DNA of 24,533 nucleotides from an uncultured Clostridium sp. Lineage in GTDB: Bacteria; Bacillota; Clostridia; TANB77; CAG-508. The notes beneath the pieces were generated by a model. The model had not been told where the DNA came from. It saw only the letters and a program-made list of their open reading frames with translations, and did no database searches. A program made the translations under genes and the position numbers. Within the stretch, counting starts at the first letter, position 1. Every line of letters begins with the position of its first letter. Below, in pieces: positions 14,782-22,042 of this stretch. The stretch is taken from assembly GCA_900553015.1 (NCBI GenBank), contig USBY01000022.1, positions 1-24,533 on the forward strand. The letters are read 5' to 3'.

Positions 14782-14818
14782 TAATAATATCAAATTTTAA
14801 GGAGGTGCAATTTACGAA

Positions 14819-15253
14819 ATGCAATTAGGAGAATTAGGACCATCAAACGTTAGAATTAAGAGAAAAAGATTAGGTCGTGGTATCGGTTCAGGTCTTGGAA
14901 AAACATCTGGAAAAGGACATAAAGGACAAAAAGCTAGATCTGGCGGAGGAGTAAGAAGAGGATTCGAAGGAGGTCAAACACCTTTATATAGAAGACTTCC
15001 AAAAAGAGGATTCAATAATATCCATGCTAAAAAATATACAGAAGTAACTTTAACAATGTTAAATAAAAGCGAAGCTTCAGAAGTTACAGCAGAAAGCCTA
15101 TTAGCAGAAGGAATTATCGGAAAAGTTAATGATGGAATAGTAGTAATAGCTACAGGAAAATTAGAGAAAAAATTAACTGTTAAAGCTAAGAGATTTACAA
15201 AAGCAGCTGCAGAAAAAATAGAAGCAGCAGGAGGAAAGATTGAGGTGATTTAG
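14819..15253 (+). CDS. rplO: 50S ribosomal protein L15
   Basis: The product is 144 aa. The Gly/Arg-rich start (RLGRGIGSGLGKTSGKGHKG, RSGGGVRRGFEGGQTPLYRR) and LPKRGF are typical, and the C-terminal domain ends with VKAKRFTKAAAEKIEAAGGK. AAGGAGGTG at 14799-14807 supports the ATG. Its stop directly abuts the TTG start of secY, so the two are translationally coupled. L30, its usual upstream neighbour, is absent. Confidence 0.97.
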   Translation: MQLGELGPSNVRIKRKRLGRGIGSGLGKTSGKGHKGQKARSGGGVRRGFEGGQTPLYRRLPKRGFNNIHAKKYTEVTLTMLNKSEASEVTAESLLAEGIIGKVNDGIVVIATGKLEKKLTVKAKRFTKAAAEKIEAAGGKIEVI

Positions 15254-16576
15254 TTGTTTAAAACTATAAAAAATGCATTAAAGACACCTGAAGTAAGAAA
15301 AAGATTATTATACACATTAGTATTGATTATAGTGTTTAGGTTAGGATGTTTTATAACTGTTCCTGGCGTAGATGTAGTACAATTAGAAGCTATGAGAGGT
15401 TCAAATACCAATGGATTAGTTGGATTGATTGATATAATCTCTGGTGGAGCATTTTCTAATTTCTCAATATTTGCTATGTCAGTAACACCATATATCACAG
15501 CTTCAATTGTTATACAATTATTAACAATGATTATACCTTCTTTAGAAAGATTAGCAAAAGAGGGTGGAGAAGTTGGAAGACAAAAGGTAGATAAATATAC
15601 AAAAGCACTTTCTATTGTGTTAGCATTAATAGAAGGAATTGGTTTATATTTATCATATCAAGCACAAGGAATATTCGTAGATTCAGGAATATTATCAGGT
15701 GTATTAGTCGTAACAGGTCTTATGGCTGGTACAGCATTACTTATGTGGATTGGTGACCAAATTACTAATAAAGGAATTGGTAATGGAGTTTCTATGATTA
15801 TCTTTATTGGTATAGTTTCAAGATTACCAAGTGCAGTAAGTTCAATTTGGTCTTTAATAATGACAGAATCAGGATTTAGTACAACTGGATTATTAGTAGC
15901 ATTAGCTATTGTAATAGGAGCTTTAATATTAGTTACTGCAGTTGTATTTATACAACAAGCAGAAAGAAGAATACCTGTACAATATGCTAAGAAAGTTGTT
16001 GGAAGAAAAATGATGGGTGCACAAAATACATATATACCATTAAAAATAGCTATGGCTGGTGTTATGCCAATAATATTTGCATCATCATTTATGACATTCC
16101 CAGCAATGATAATTCAAATATTTGATCCAAGTATTGCAACACATACTGGATTCTGGAATGTAATATATAATTTCTCAATAGCTACTTCAAGTTCAGATGT
16201 AGCACTTGGATATACAATAGCAAATGCAATAGTGTATTTACTATTAATAGTAGGATTCACATTCTTCTATATATATGCGACATTTAACCCAGCTGAGGTT
16301 TCTGCAAATATTAAGAAAAATGGTGGATTCATACCAGGAATAAGAGCTGGAAAACCAACTACAGAATATCTATCATCAGTGCTTACTAAATTAACATTAT
16401 TTGGTGGATTATTCTTAGCACTTATAGCTATACTTCCAATGTTTATGAGATTTACAAATTTAAATGTAGCATTTGGAGGAACATCTATACTTATTATAGT
16501 TGGTGTTGCATTAGAAACAGTTCAACAATTAGAATCACAATTAGTAATGAGACATTACAAGGGATTCTTAGAATAA
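15254..16576 (+). CDS. secY: preprotein translocase subunit SecY
   Basis: The product is 440 aa. It forms the protein-conducting channel of the plasma membrane with SecE and SecG and exports unfolded proteins such as the VWA protein in this window. About ten hydrophobic helices can be counted. FRLGCFITVPGVD, the plug-region segment with GGAFSNFSIFAMSVTPYITA, and the cytoplasmic loop QQAERRIPVQYAKK are conserved. The start is TTG immediately after the rplO stop, with GAGGTGAT as SD inside rplO. A 169-nt structured gap follows before adk. Confidence 0.97.
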   Translation: MFKTIKNALKTPEVRKRLLYTLVLIIVFRLGCFITVPGVDVVQLEAMRGSNTNGLVGLIDIISGGAFSNFSIFAMSVTPYITASIVIQLLTMIIPSLERLAKEGGEVGRQKVDKYTKALSIVLALIEGIGLYLSYQAQGIFVDSGILSGVLVVTGLMAGTALLMWIGDQITNKGIGNGVSMIIFIGIVSRLPSAVSSIWSLIMTESGFSTTGLLVALAIVIGALILVTAVVFIQQAERRIPVQYAKKVVGRKMMGAQNTYIPLKIAMAGVMPIIFASSFMTFPAMIIQIFDPSIATHTGFWNVIYNFSIATSSSDVALGYTIANAIVYLLLIVGFTFFYIYATFNPAEVSANIKKNGGFIPGIRAGKPTTEYLSSVLTKLTLFGGLFLALIAILPMFMRFTNLNVAFGGTSILIIVGVALETVQQLESQLVMRHYKGFLE

Positions 16577-16590
16577 AATTTATTGTATCA

Positions 16591-16623
16591 GGGTACGACT
16601 CTGGACTAACCTTGGTCGTGCCC
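16591..16623 (+). ncRNA. GC-rich hairpin after secY
   Basis: GGGTACGAC (16591-16599) pairs with GTCGTGCCC (16615-16623), 9 bp with one G-U, closing a 15-nt loop that can form an inner GG/CC pair around ACTAA. It begins 14 nt after the secY stop and stands out as GC-rich in an AT-rich gap. No T-run follows, so it is not a standard terminator. An RNase-processing or regulatory role is possible. Confidence 0.5.
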
Positions 16624-16663
16624 ATGCAATTAAATCACAATAAAATGATTATTTTAGGATAAT

Positions 16664-16719
16664 CAAATATTATTTTTTAAATATATACTGCAAAATATAT
16701 ATTTAAAAAATAATATTTG
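16664..16719 (+). repeat. 24-bp perfect hairpin directly upstream of the adk SD
   Basis: Positions 16664-16687 are perfectly complementary to 16696-16719 with an 8-nt loop CTGCAAAA. The arms are almost pure A/T. The hairpin ends 14 nt before the adk SD (AGGAGTG, 16733-16739). A smaller 6-bp hairpin (GATTAT 16647-16652/ATAATC 16659-16664) touches its 5' edge. The perfect length suggests selection or recent origin from an inverted duplication. Confidence 0.8.
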
Positions 16720-16745
16720 CATAAGAAAAGATAGGAGTGAAGAGA

Positions 16746-17411
16746 ATGAATATTGTTTTATTAGGTGGACCAGGTAGTGGTAAAGGAACAGTATCAAATT
16801 TATTTGAAAAGACACAAAATATGGGGCATATTGCAACTGGAGATATGTTTAGAGAAGAAATAAAAAATGGAACAGAATTAGGAAAAAAAGCACAAGAATA
16901 TATTGATAAAGGAAATTTAGTACCAGATGAAATAACAATTAATATGTTAAAAGGAAAAATAAATCAATTTAAAGATTCAAATGGTGTAGTATTTGATGGA
17001 TTTCCAAGAAATAAAAAACAAGCAGAAGCATTAGAAGAAATGCTAGAAGAACAAAATCAAAAAGTAGATTTAGCATTATTTTTAGATATTCCAGATGAAG
17101 ACATAATATATAGAACTGTAAAGAGAAGAATTTGTTCAAACAAAGATTGTGGAGCAATATATAATTTAGAATATAAGAAACCAAAAGTAGAAGGTATATG
17201 TGATATTTGTGGAAGCAAATTAATTCAAAGAAAAGATGATAATGAAGAAACTATAACAGAAAGATTAAGAGTATATCATGAACAATCAAAAGAGCTTATA
17301 GAATATTATGAAGAAAAAGGATTACTTTATAAAGTAAAATTGCATGCAAATGTAAATATAACAGAAGAAATGATAAGTGAATGGTTAAAAAACTATAATG
17401 AAAATAGATAA
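16746..17411 (+). CDS. adk: adenylate kinase
   Basis: The product is 221 aa from ATG 16746. An upstream in-frame GTG (16737) is rejected because it lies in the SD AGGAGTG and family members begin at MNIVLLG. It interconverts ATP plus AMP with two ADP. The P-loop is GGPGSGKGT (7-15), followed by ATGDMFREEI and VFDGFPRN. The lid holds a zinc-type four-cysteine set, ICSNKDC and CDIC, with the first pair spaced by four residues instead of two. Two conserved positions differ from the common form: the Gln after GKGT is Val, and FPRT is FPRN. map follows 13 nt later. Confidence 0.95.
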   Translation: MNIVLLGGPGSGKGTVSNLFEKTQNMGHIATGDMFREEIKNGTELGKKAQEYIDKGNLVPDEITINMLKGKINQFKDSNGVVFDGFPRNKKQAEALEEMLEEQNQKVDLALFLDIPDEDIIYRTVKRRICSNKDCGAIYNLEYKKPKVEGICDICGSKLIQRKDDNEETITERLRVYHEQSKELIEYYEEKGLLYKVKLHANVNITEEMISEWLKNYNENR

Positions 17412-17424
17412 GGAAGTAATATAA

Positions 17425-18195
17425 ATGATATATATAAAATCTCCAAAAGAAATAGAAAAAATGAAAGAGGCTTGTAGGGTTGCATTTCTTGCACAAAAAG
17501 CTATAGAAGCAGCAATAAAACCAGGAATTACAACTTATGAATTAGACAAAATTGCAGAAGAAACAATGAGAAAAAATGGAGCAATCCCAGCAGAAAAAGG
17601 ATACCCAAGTGGAGTAGATGGAGTTCCAGATTTTCCAGCAAGTATTTGTAGTTCTGTAAATGATGTAGTAATTCATGGAATTCCTTCTAAAAGAGAAGTG
17701 CTAAAAGAAGGAGATATTGTAAGTGTAGATTTAGTAGCATATAAAGACGGATTTAATGGAGATTGCTGTAGAACATATGCTGTTGGAAAAATAGATAAAG
17801 CAAGTCAAAGACTAATAGATGTAACAAAACAAGCTTTCTTTGAAGGAATTAAATATGCTAAAAAAGGTAATAGACTAGGTGACATATCACATGCAATAGG
17901 TGAATATGTAGAAAAAAATGGTTTTTCAGTAGTAAGAGAATTTCAAGGACATGGTATAGGAAGAGAAATGCATGAAGATCCAGGAATTCCAAATTACGGA
18001 AAAGCAGGTAGAGGACCTAGGTTAGAGCCAGGAATGACATTAGCAATTGAACCTATGGTAATAGCAGGAAAACCAAACATTTTAGAATTAGATGATGGCT
18101 GGGGAATTATAACAGAAGATGGAACAAGAGCAGCACATTATGAAAATACAATTTTAATTACAGAAAAAGAGCCAAAAATCTTGACTATAGTGTAA
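17425..18195 (+). CDS. map: methionine aminopeptidase, type I
   Basis: The product is 256 aa. It removes the initiator methionine from nascent proteins. The five metal ligands of the pita-bread fold are present: D102 and D113 (SVDLVAYKDGFNGD), H176 (GHGIGREMHEDPGIPNYG), E209 (LAIEPM) and E240 (YENTI). The N-terminus IKSPKEIEKMKEACRVAF and CSSVNDVVIHGIPS match the family. The SD is AAGGAAG. It sits in the classic secY-adk-map order. The last codons contain the -35 box of a likely promoter for infA. Confidence 0.97.
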   Translation: MIYIKSPKEIEKMKEACRVAFLAQKAIEAAIKPGITTYELDKIAEETMRKNGAIPAEKGYPSGVDGVPDFPASICSSVNDVVIHGIPSKREVLKEGDIVSVDLVAYKDGFNGDCCRTYAVGKIDKASQRLIDVTKQAFFEGIKYAKKGNRLGDISHAIGEYVEKNGFSVVREFQGHGIGREMHEDPGIPNYGKAGRGPRLEPGMTLAIEPMVIAGKPNILELDDGWGIITEDGTRAAHYENTILITEKEPKILTIV

Positions 18196-18209
18196 AAATG
18201 GTGTATACT
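18181..18209 (+). promoter_or_regulatory. internal promoter ahead of infA
   Basis: TTGACT (18181-18186) and TATACT (18204-18209) are spaced by exactly 17 nt, the same -35 as the main operon promoter. The -35 box overlaps the last codons of map. It would let infA-rpmJ-rpsM-rpsK-rpsD-rpoA-rplQ be transcribed apart from the upstream genes. Confidence 0.65.
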
Positions 18210-18263
18210 ATATTAGCTATTTATATTTAAAATAATGTTTAAATTATTCGGGAGGGAATAAAT

Positions 18264-18482
18264 TTGGCAAAAGAAGATGTAATCGAAGTAGAAGGAGTTG
18301 TTGTAGAAACACTACCAAATACTAATTTTAAAGTAGAACTTGAAAATGGTCATCAAATATTGGCACATATTTCAGGAAAACTTAGAATGAACTATATAAA
18401 AATATTACCAGGTGATAGAGTAAAAGTAGAATTATCACCATATGATTTAAATAGAGGAAGAATAACATGGAGAGCTAAATAA
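18264..18482 (+). CDS. infA: translation initiation factor IF-1
   Basis: The product is 72 aa, the exact usual length. One OB/S1-like domain: EDVIEVEGVVVETLPNTNFK, GHQILAHISGKLRMNYIKIL and GDRVKVELSPYDLNRGRITW. IF-1 occupies the 30S A site during initiation. The start is TTG with GGGAGGG nine nt upstream; no ATG gives a normal N-terminus. Many Clostridia have a small KOW-domain gene between map and infA; the 68-nt gap here has no room for it. Confidence 0.97.
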   Translation: MAKEDVIEVEGVVVETLPNTNFKVELENGHQILAHISGKLRMNYIKILPGDRVKVELSPYDLNRGRITWRAK

Positions 18483-18498
18483 ATCCTATTAACTTAGG

Positions 18499-18555
18499 TA
18501 TGAAGTGTGAGATGAGATGTGTATTTAAACCACACATCTGATTTCACGCTTCATA
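18499..18555 (+). ncRNA. long hairpin between infA and rpmJ
   Basis: The outer stem TATGAAGTGTGA (18499-18510) pairs with TCACGCTTCATA (18544-18555), 12 bp with one G-U. After a symmetric 4x4 internal loop (GATG/GATT) the inner stem AGATGTGT (18515-18522) pairs with ACACATCT (18532-18539) around a 9-nt loop. No T-run follows. It lies 37 nt before the rpmJ SD. Confidence 0.65.
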
Positions 18556-18606
18556 ATTGCTCAAGTAAAATGTATAAAAAATGAGTAATAACAGGAGGTG
18601 TATCAA

Positions 18607-18720
18607 ATGAAAGTTAGAGCATCAGTAAAACCTATATGCCCAAAGTGCAAGGTTATTAAAAGAAAAGGTGTTGTTAGAGTTATTTGTGAAAACCCTAAAC
18701 ACAAACAAAGACAAGGATAG
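18607..18720 (+). CDS. rpmJ: 50S ribosomal protein L36, zinc-binding type
   Basis: The product is 37 aa, starting MKVRASVKPICPKCKVIKRK and ending ENPKHKQRQG. The zinc ligands C-x2-C, C and H (CPKC, CENPKH) are all present. The SD is AGGAGG at 18593-18598, 8 nt before ATG. L36 is the small late-assembling 50S protein found between infA and rpsM in Bacillota. It is flanked on both sides by gaps above 120 nt with RNA structure. Confidence 0.97.
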   Translation: MKVRASVKPICPKCKVIKRKGVVRVICENPKHKQRQG

Positions 18721-18732
18721 TTAGACAGCGTA

Positions 18733-18836
18733 GTTTATACATACAGTTATAATTGGGAAACCAATTATACAAATCCTATGGTATAAGCACAAAAATGGTA
18801 GCGGCTGAAGAGTATATCTCTTTATCAAATTTGTGT
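18733..18836 (+). ncRNA. structured leader before rpsM (alpha segment)
   Basis: P1 GTTTATAC (18733-18740)/GTATAAGC (18781-18788) encloses P2, a 9-bp stem TATAATTGG (18748-18756)/CCAATTATA (18761-18769) capped by a GAAA tetraloop. Next come P3 GCACAAA (18787-18793)/TTTGTGT (18830-18836), which competes with P1 for two bases, and P4 TGAAGAG (18806-18812)/CTCTTTA (18818-18824). It lies about 40 nt before the rpsM SD. In Escherichia coli S4 represses the alpha operon at the rpsM start; a similar role here is only inferred, and no homology to that pseudoknot is claimed. Confidence 0.55.
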
Positions 18837-18886
18837 TCATATATAAATCTTAATACTTAAAAAACAAAAAATTTGGAGGTGCAATT

Positions 18887-19255
18887 ATGGCTCGTATATC
18901 AGGAATTGATTTACCTAGAGAAAAAAGAGTAGAAGTTGGATTAACATATATTTATGGTATTGGTCTTTCAACATCACAAAAACTATTAAAAGAAGCAGAG
19001 GTAAATCCAGATACTAGAGTAAAAGATTTAACAGAAGATCAAGTACAAGCAATTAGAAAAGCAATTGATTCAAATCACCTATTATTAGAAGGAGATTTAA
19101 GAAGAGAAGTTGCATTAAATATTAAAAGACTTACAGAAATAGGATGCTATAGAGGATTAAGACATAGAAGAGGTCTTCCAGTAAGAGGACAAAGAACAAA
19201 AACTAATGCTCGTACAAGAAAAGGTCCTAGAAAATTAGTAAGCAAAAAGAAATAA
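18887..19255 (+). CDS. rpsM: 30S ribosomal protein S13
   Basis: The product is 122 aa. ARISGIDLPREKRVEVGLTY, IYGIG, LRREVALNIKRLTEIGCYRG and LRHRRGLPVRGQRTKTNART are canonical. S13 forms intersubunit bridges and contacts P-site tRNA. SD GGAGGTG is about 6 nt before ATG. It opens the alpha segment, with a structured 166-nt gap before it. Confidence 0.98.
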   Translation: MARISGIDLPREKRVEVGLTYIYGIGLSTSQKLLKEAEVNPDTRVKDLTEDQVQAIRKAIDSNHLLLEGDLRREVALNIKRLTEIGCYRGLRHRRGLPVRGQRTKTNARTRKGPRKLVSKKK

Positions 19256-19300
19256 TTTTTAGGCTCGTAAGAGTATAAAAAAGGGAGGTAAGCTAGAAAG

Positions 19301-19699
19301 ATGGCTAAAAATGTAACAAAAAAGACAGTAACTAGAAGAAGAGATAGAAAAAATATAGAAAAAGGTTCAGCTCATATTCATTCTAGTTTTAACAATACAA
19401 TAGTTACAATTACAGACGTTAAAGGTAATGTTATATCTTGGGCAAGTGCTGGAGGATTAGGATTTAAAGGTTCTAGAAAAAGCACACCATTTGCTGCAGG
19501 AGAAGTTGCAGAAACAGCAGCTAAAAAAGCTATGGAACATGGATTAAAAACAGTTGATGTTTTTGTTAAAGGACCAGGTTCTGGTAGAGAAGCTGCAATA
19601 AGATCACTTCAAACAACAGGTCTAGAAATAAGCAGCATCAAAGATGTAACACCAATACCACACAATGGTTGTAGACCACCAAAAAGAAGAAGAGTATAA
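19301..19699 (+). CDS. rpsK: 30S ribosomal protein S11
   Basis: The product is 132 aa. GSAHIHSSFNNTIVTITDVK, SWASAGGLGFKGSRKSTPFA, VKGPGSGREAAIRSLQTTGL and the end TPIPHNGCRPPKRRRV are diagnostic of S11, located on the 30S platform. AAGGGAGGT precedes ATG. The 45- and 41-nt gaps on both sides hold only SD sequences. Confidence 0.98.
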   Translation: MAKNVTKKTVTRRRDRKNIEKGSAHIHSSFNNTIVTITDVKGNVISWASAGGLGFKGSRKSTPFAAGEVAETAAKKAMEHGLKTVDVFVKGPGSGREAAIRSLQTTGLEISSIKDVTPIPHNGCRPPKRRRV

Positions 19700-19740
19700 T
19701 TAAGAAATAATAAATTTGAAAGAAGAGGTGTAAAAGACAA

Positions 19741-20367
19741 ATGGCAAGATATAAAGATGAACAATGCCGTATATGCCGTAGAGAAGGTCAAAAATTATTC
19801 TTAAAAGGTAGCAGATGTTATTCAGAAAAATGTAGTATTGCTAGAAGAAATTATGGACCAGGAGAACATGGTCAAAAAAGAAATAAACTTTCTGAATATG
19901 GTACACAATTAAGAGAAAAACAAAAAACAAAAATGTATTATGGAGTTGGAGAAAAACAATTCAGAAAATATTTTGAAATGGCTTCAAACAAAAAAGGAAT
20001 TACTGGTGAAGAATTATTAACAATATTAGAAAGCAGATTAGACAACGTTGTATATAGATTAGGATTTGCTTCTTCAAGAGCACAAGCTAGACAATTTGTA
20101 AATCATTCACAATTTGATGTAAATGGAAAGAAATGTGATATACCATCATATTTAGTAAAACCAGGAGATGTAATTTCTGTAAGAGAAATTAAGAAAGATA
20201 ATGCTACAATTAAAGCTAATGTAGAAGAAAATGCTAGCAGACCTACTCCAGATTGGCTAGAAAGAGATCTAGACAATTTAACAGGTAAAGTAGTTAGATT
20301 AGCATCAAGAGAAGATATTGATTTACCAGTAGAAGAGCATTTAATAGTAGAACTTTACTCAAAATAA
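19741..20367 (+). CDS. rpsD: 30S ribosomal protein S4, cysteine-containing form
   Basis: The product is 208 aa. An N-terminal zinc-type cluster, C9-x2-C12 and C26-x4-C31, is followed by GPGEHGQKRNKLSEYGTQLR, the S4 RNA-binding domain (ESRLDNVVYRLGFASSRAQA, RQFVNHSQFDVNG) and the C-terminal helix. S4 nucleates 16S 5' domain assembly. It lies in the alpha segment, as in Clostridia, whereas Bacillus subtilis keeps it apart. S4 is a candidate ligand of the rpsM leader. SD is AAGAGGTG. Confidence 0.98.
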   Translation: MARYKDEQCRICRREGQKLFLKGSRCYSEKCSIARRNYGPGEHGQKRNKLSEYGTQLREKQKTKMYYGVGEKQFRKYFEMASNKKGITGEELLTILESRLDNVVYRLGFASSRAQARQFVNHSQFDVNGKKCDIPSYLVKPGDVISVREIKKDNATIKANVEENASRPTPDWLERDLDNLTGKVVRLASREDIDLPVEEHLIVELYSK

Positions 20368-20372
20368 TAGTA

Positions 20373-20421
20373 TACCATAGCAAAGTGGTAAATATTTTAA
20401 AGGTTGCTATATCAATGCAAC
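20373..20421 (+). promoter_or_regulatory. small competing hairpins between rpsD and rpoA
   Basis: TACCA (20373-20377) pairs with TGGTA (20386-20390). The loop TAGCAA (20378-20383) can pair with TTGCTA (20404-20409), which competes with a third hairpin GTTGC (20403-20407)/GCAAC (20417-20421). The last ends 6 nt before the rpoA SD (TAGGAGGT). The stems are short, so function is doubtful. Confidence 0.3.
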
Positions 20422-20438
20422 TCTATTAGGAGGTAAAT

Positions 20439-21383
20439 ATGATTGAATTTGAAAAGCCAGACATACAATGCTTGGAAGTTGATGAAAAAAGAAATTATTC
20501 TAAATTCGTTTGTGAACCATTAGAACGTGGATATGGTGTAACAATAGGTAATTCATTAAGAAGAATATTACTTTCTTCTTTACCTGGAACAGCAATTACA
20601 AGTATTAAAATAGAAGGTGTTTTACATGAATTCTCTACAATTCCAAATGTAGTGGAAGACGTGCCAGAACTTATTGTTAACTTAAAAGATGTTCGTCTAA
20701 AAATGGATGGAAATGAAGAGAGAGTTATTAGAATTGATGCAAAAGAAGGAGAAGTTACAGCTGGAGATATAATAACTGATGGTGTTGTAGAAGTTTTAAA
20801 TAAAGACTTACATATTGCAACAGTTTCAGAAGGTGGACATTTAGTTATTGAAATGACAGTTAATACAGGAAGAGGATATAATACTGCAGAACAAAATAAG
20901 AAAGAAGGACAAGATATATCTGTACTTCCAATAGATTCAATTTATACACCTGTAAAGAAAGTAAATTATTCTGTAGAAAATACTAGAGTTGGACAAATGG
21001 TAGATTATGATAAATTAGTAATAGAAGTTTGGACAGATGGTAGCTTAAAACCATATGAAGCTCTTAGCTTAGCAGCTAAAGTTATGACTGGACACTTAGA
21101 ATTATTTATTGATTTATCAGAAGCTGCAAAAAATACTCAAGTAATGGTAGAAAAAGAAGAATCTAAGAAAGAAAAAGTATTAGAAATGACAATAGAAGAT
21201 TTAGAGCTTTCTGTACGTTCATTTAACTGTTTAAAGAGAGCTGGTATTGTAACAGTAGAAGATTTAGTAAATAAAACTCAGTCAGAAATGATGAAAGTAA
21301 GGAATTTAGGTAAAAAGTCATTAGATGAAGTAACAAATAAATTACATTCATTAGGATTAGACTTTGCGCCAGATGATGATTAA
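20439..21383 (+). CDS. rpoA: DNA-directed RNA polymerase alpha subunit
   Basis: The product is 314 aa. The N-terminal dimerisation domain contains FVCEPLERGYGVTIGNSLRR and LLSSLPGTAITSIKIEGVLH; residues 160-180 include the PVKKVNYSVENTRVGQ segment. A Lys/Glu-rich linker at about 235-250 leads to the C-terminal domain (LELSVRSFNCLKRAGIVTVE, VRNLGKKSLDEV), which binds UP elements and activators. Transcribed with ribosomal genes as in nearly all bacteria. SD TAGGAGGT is ideal. Confidence 0.98.
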   Translation: MIEFEKPDIQCLEVDEKRNYSKFVCEPLERGYGVTIGNSLRRILLSSLPGTAITSIKIEGVLHEFSTIPNVVEDVPELIVNLKDVRLKMDGNEERVIRIDAKEGEVTAGDIITDGVVEVLNKDLHIATVSEGGHLVIEMTVNTGRGYNTAEQNKKEGQDISVLPIDSIYTPVKKVNYSVENTRVGQMVDYDKLVIEVWTDGSLKPYEALSLAAKVMTGHLELFIDLSEAAKNTQVMVEKEESKKEKVLEMTIEDLELSVRSFNCLKRAGIVTVEDLVNKTQSEMMKVRNLGKKSLDEVTNKLHSLGLDFAPDDD

Positions 21384-21408
21384 AATAAATTAGAAAGGTG
21401 TGAAAGAA

Positions 21409-21942
21409 GTGGCAAAGAATAGAAAACTAGGAAAAACAACTGCACAAAGAAAAGCATTGCTAAGAACACAAGTAACTGATTTATTAGTAAACGAAAAAAT
21501 AACTACAACATTAGCTAGAGCTAAAGAAACTCAAGCTATAGCTAATAGTCTAATTGCTTTAGCTATTAAAGAAAAAGATAATTTCGAAATGGAAGATAAA
21601 AAAATAGTAAGAGCAAAAAGAGATACTAATGGAAACAAAGTTACAGAATTAGTAAAAAGCAAAAACGGTAAAGAATATTTAAAAGTTGTTAAAGAAGAAG
21701 TAACAGAAAAAAGACAAAAAGATATGCCTTCAAGATTAAATGCAAGAAGAAAAATAATGAATACTGTTTGCAAAGTTAAAGATGCAGATGGAAGAAACAT
21801 AGACATTCCAGCAAAATTATTTGGAGAATTAGCAGAAAGATATGCTACAGCTGGAAAAGTTGGAGGATATACAAGAATAATTAAAGTAGGACCTCGTAAA
21901 GGTGACGCTGCAGAAATGGCAATATTAGAATTATTAAAATAA
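21409..21942 (+). CDS. rplQ: 50S ribosomal protein L17 with an internal insertion
   Basis: The product is 177 aa from GTG 21409. An upstream in-frame GTG (21400) overlaps the SD AAAGGTG, and family members begin near MAKNRKLG, so 21409 is chosen. N-terminal blocks (NRKLGKTTAQRKALLRTQVT, ITTTLARAKE) and C-terminal blocks (RYATAGKVGGYTRIIKVGPR, KGDAAEMAILELL) are normal L17. Between them, residues about 56-107 are a charged Lys/Glu-rich insertion; typical bacterial L17 is about 115-130 aa. L17 lies at the tunnel exit. It is the last gene of the superoperon. Confidence 0.95.
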   Translation: MAKNRKLGKTTAQRKALLRTQVTDLLVNEKITTTLARAKETQAIANSLIALAIKEKDNFEMEDKKIVRAKRDTNGNKVTELVKSKNGKEYLKVVKEEVTEKRQKDMPSRLNARRKIMNTVCKVKDADGRNIDIPAKLFGELAERYATAGKVGGYTRIIKVGPRKGDAAEMAILELLK

Positions 21943-21955
21943 TTAATAAATATAT

Positions 21956-22009
21956 AAACTACACCTAAAATATTAAATATAATTTAGTATTTTAGGTGTA
22001 GTTTTTTTT
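21956..22009 (+). terminator. intrinsic terminator of the ribosomal superoperon
   Basis: A perfect 17-bp stem (21956-21972 with 21988-22004), a 15-nt loop that can pair internally (TAAAT/TTTAG-like), and a run of eight T. It lies 13 nt after rplQ and is the first strong terminator since the leader of the operon. Confidence 0.93.
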
Positions 22010-22042
22010 ATAATGTAAATAATTAATATATAGGAGAGATAT

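Noticed and set aside
16591..16623. Hairpin after secY as an intrinsic terminator
   Set aside because: No T-run follows the stem, and essential operon genes continue downstream without an obvious new promoter.
16737..16745. GTG start adding three residues to adk
   Set aside because: GTG is part of the SD AGGAGTG, and the ATG at 16746 gives the standard N-terminus.
20373..20409. Pseudoknot between rpsD and rpoA
   Set aside because: With stems abutting, the first crossing loop would be zero nucleotides, which is sterically unfavourable; kept only as weak competing hairpins.
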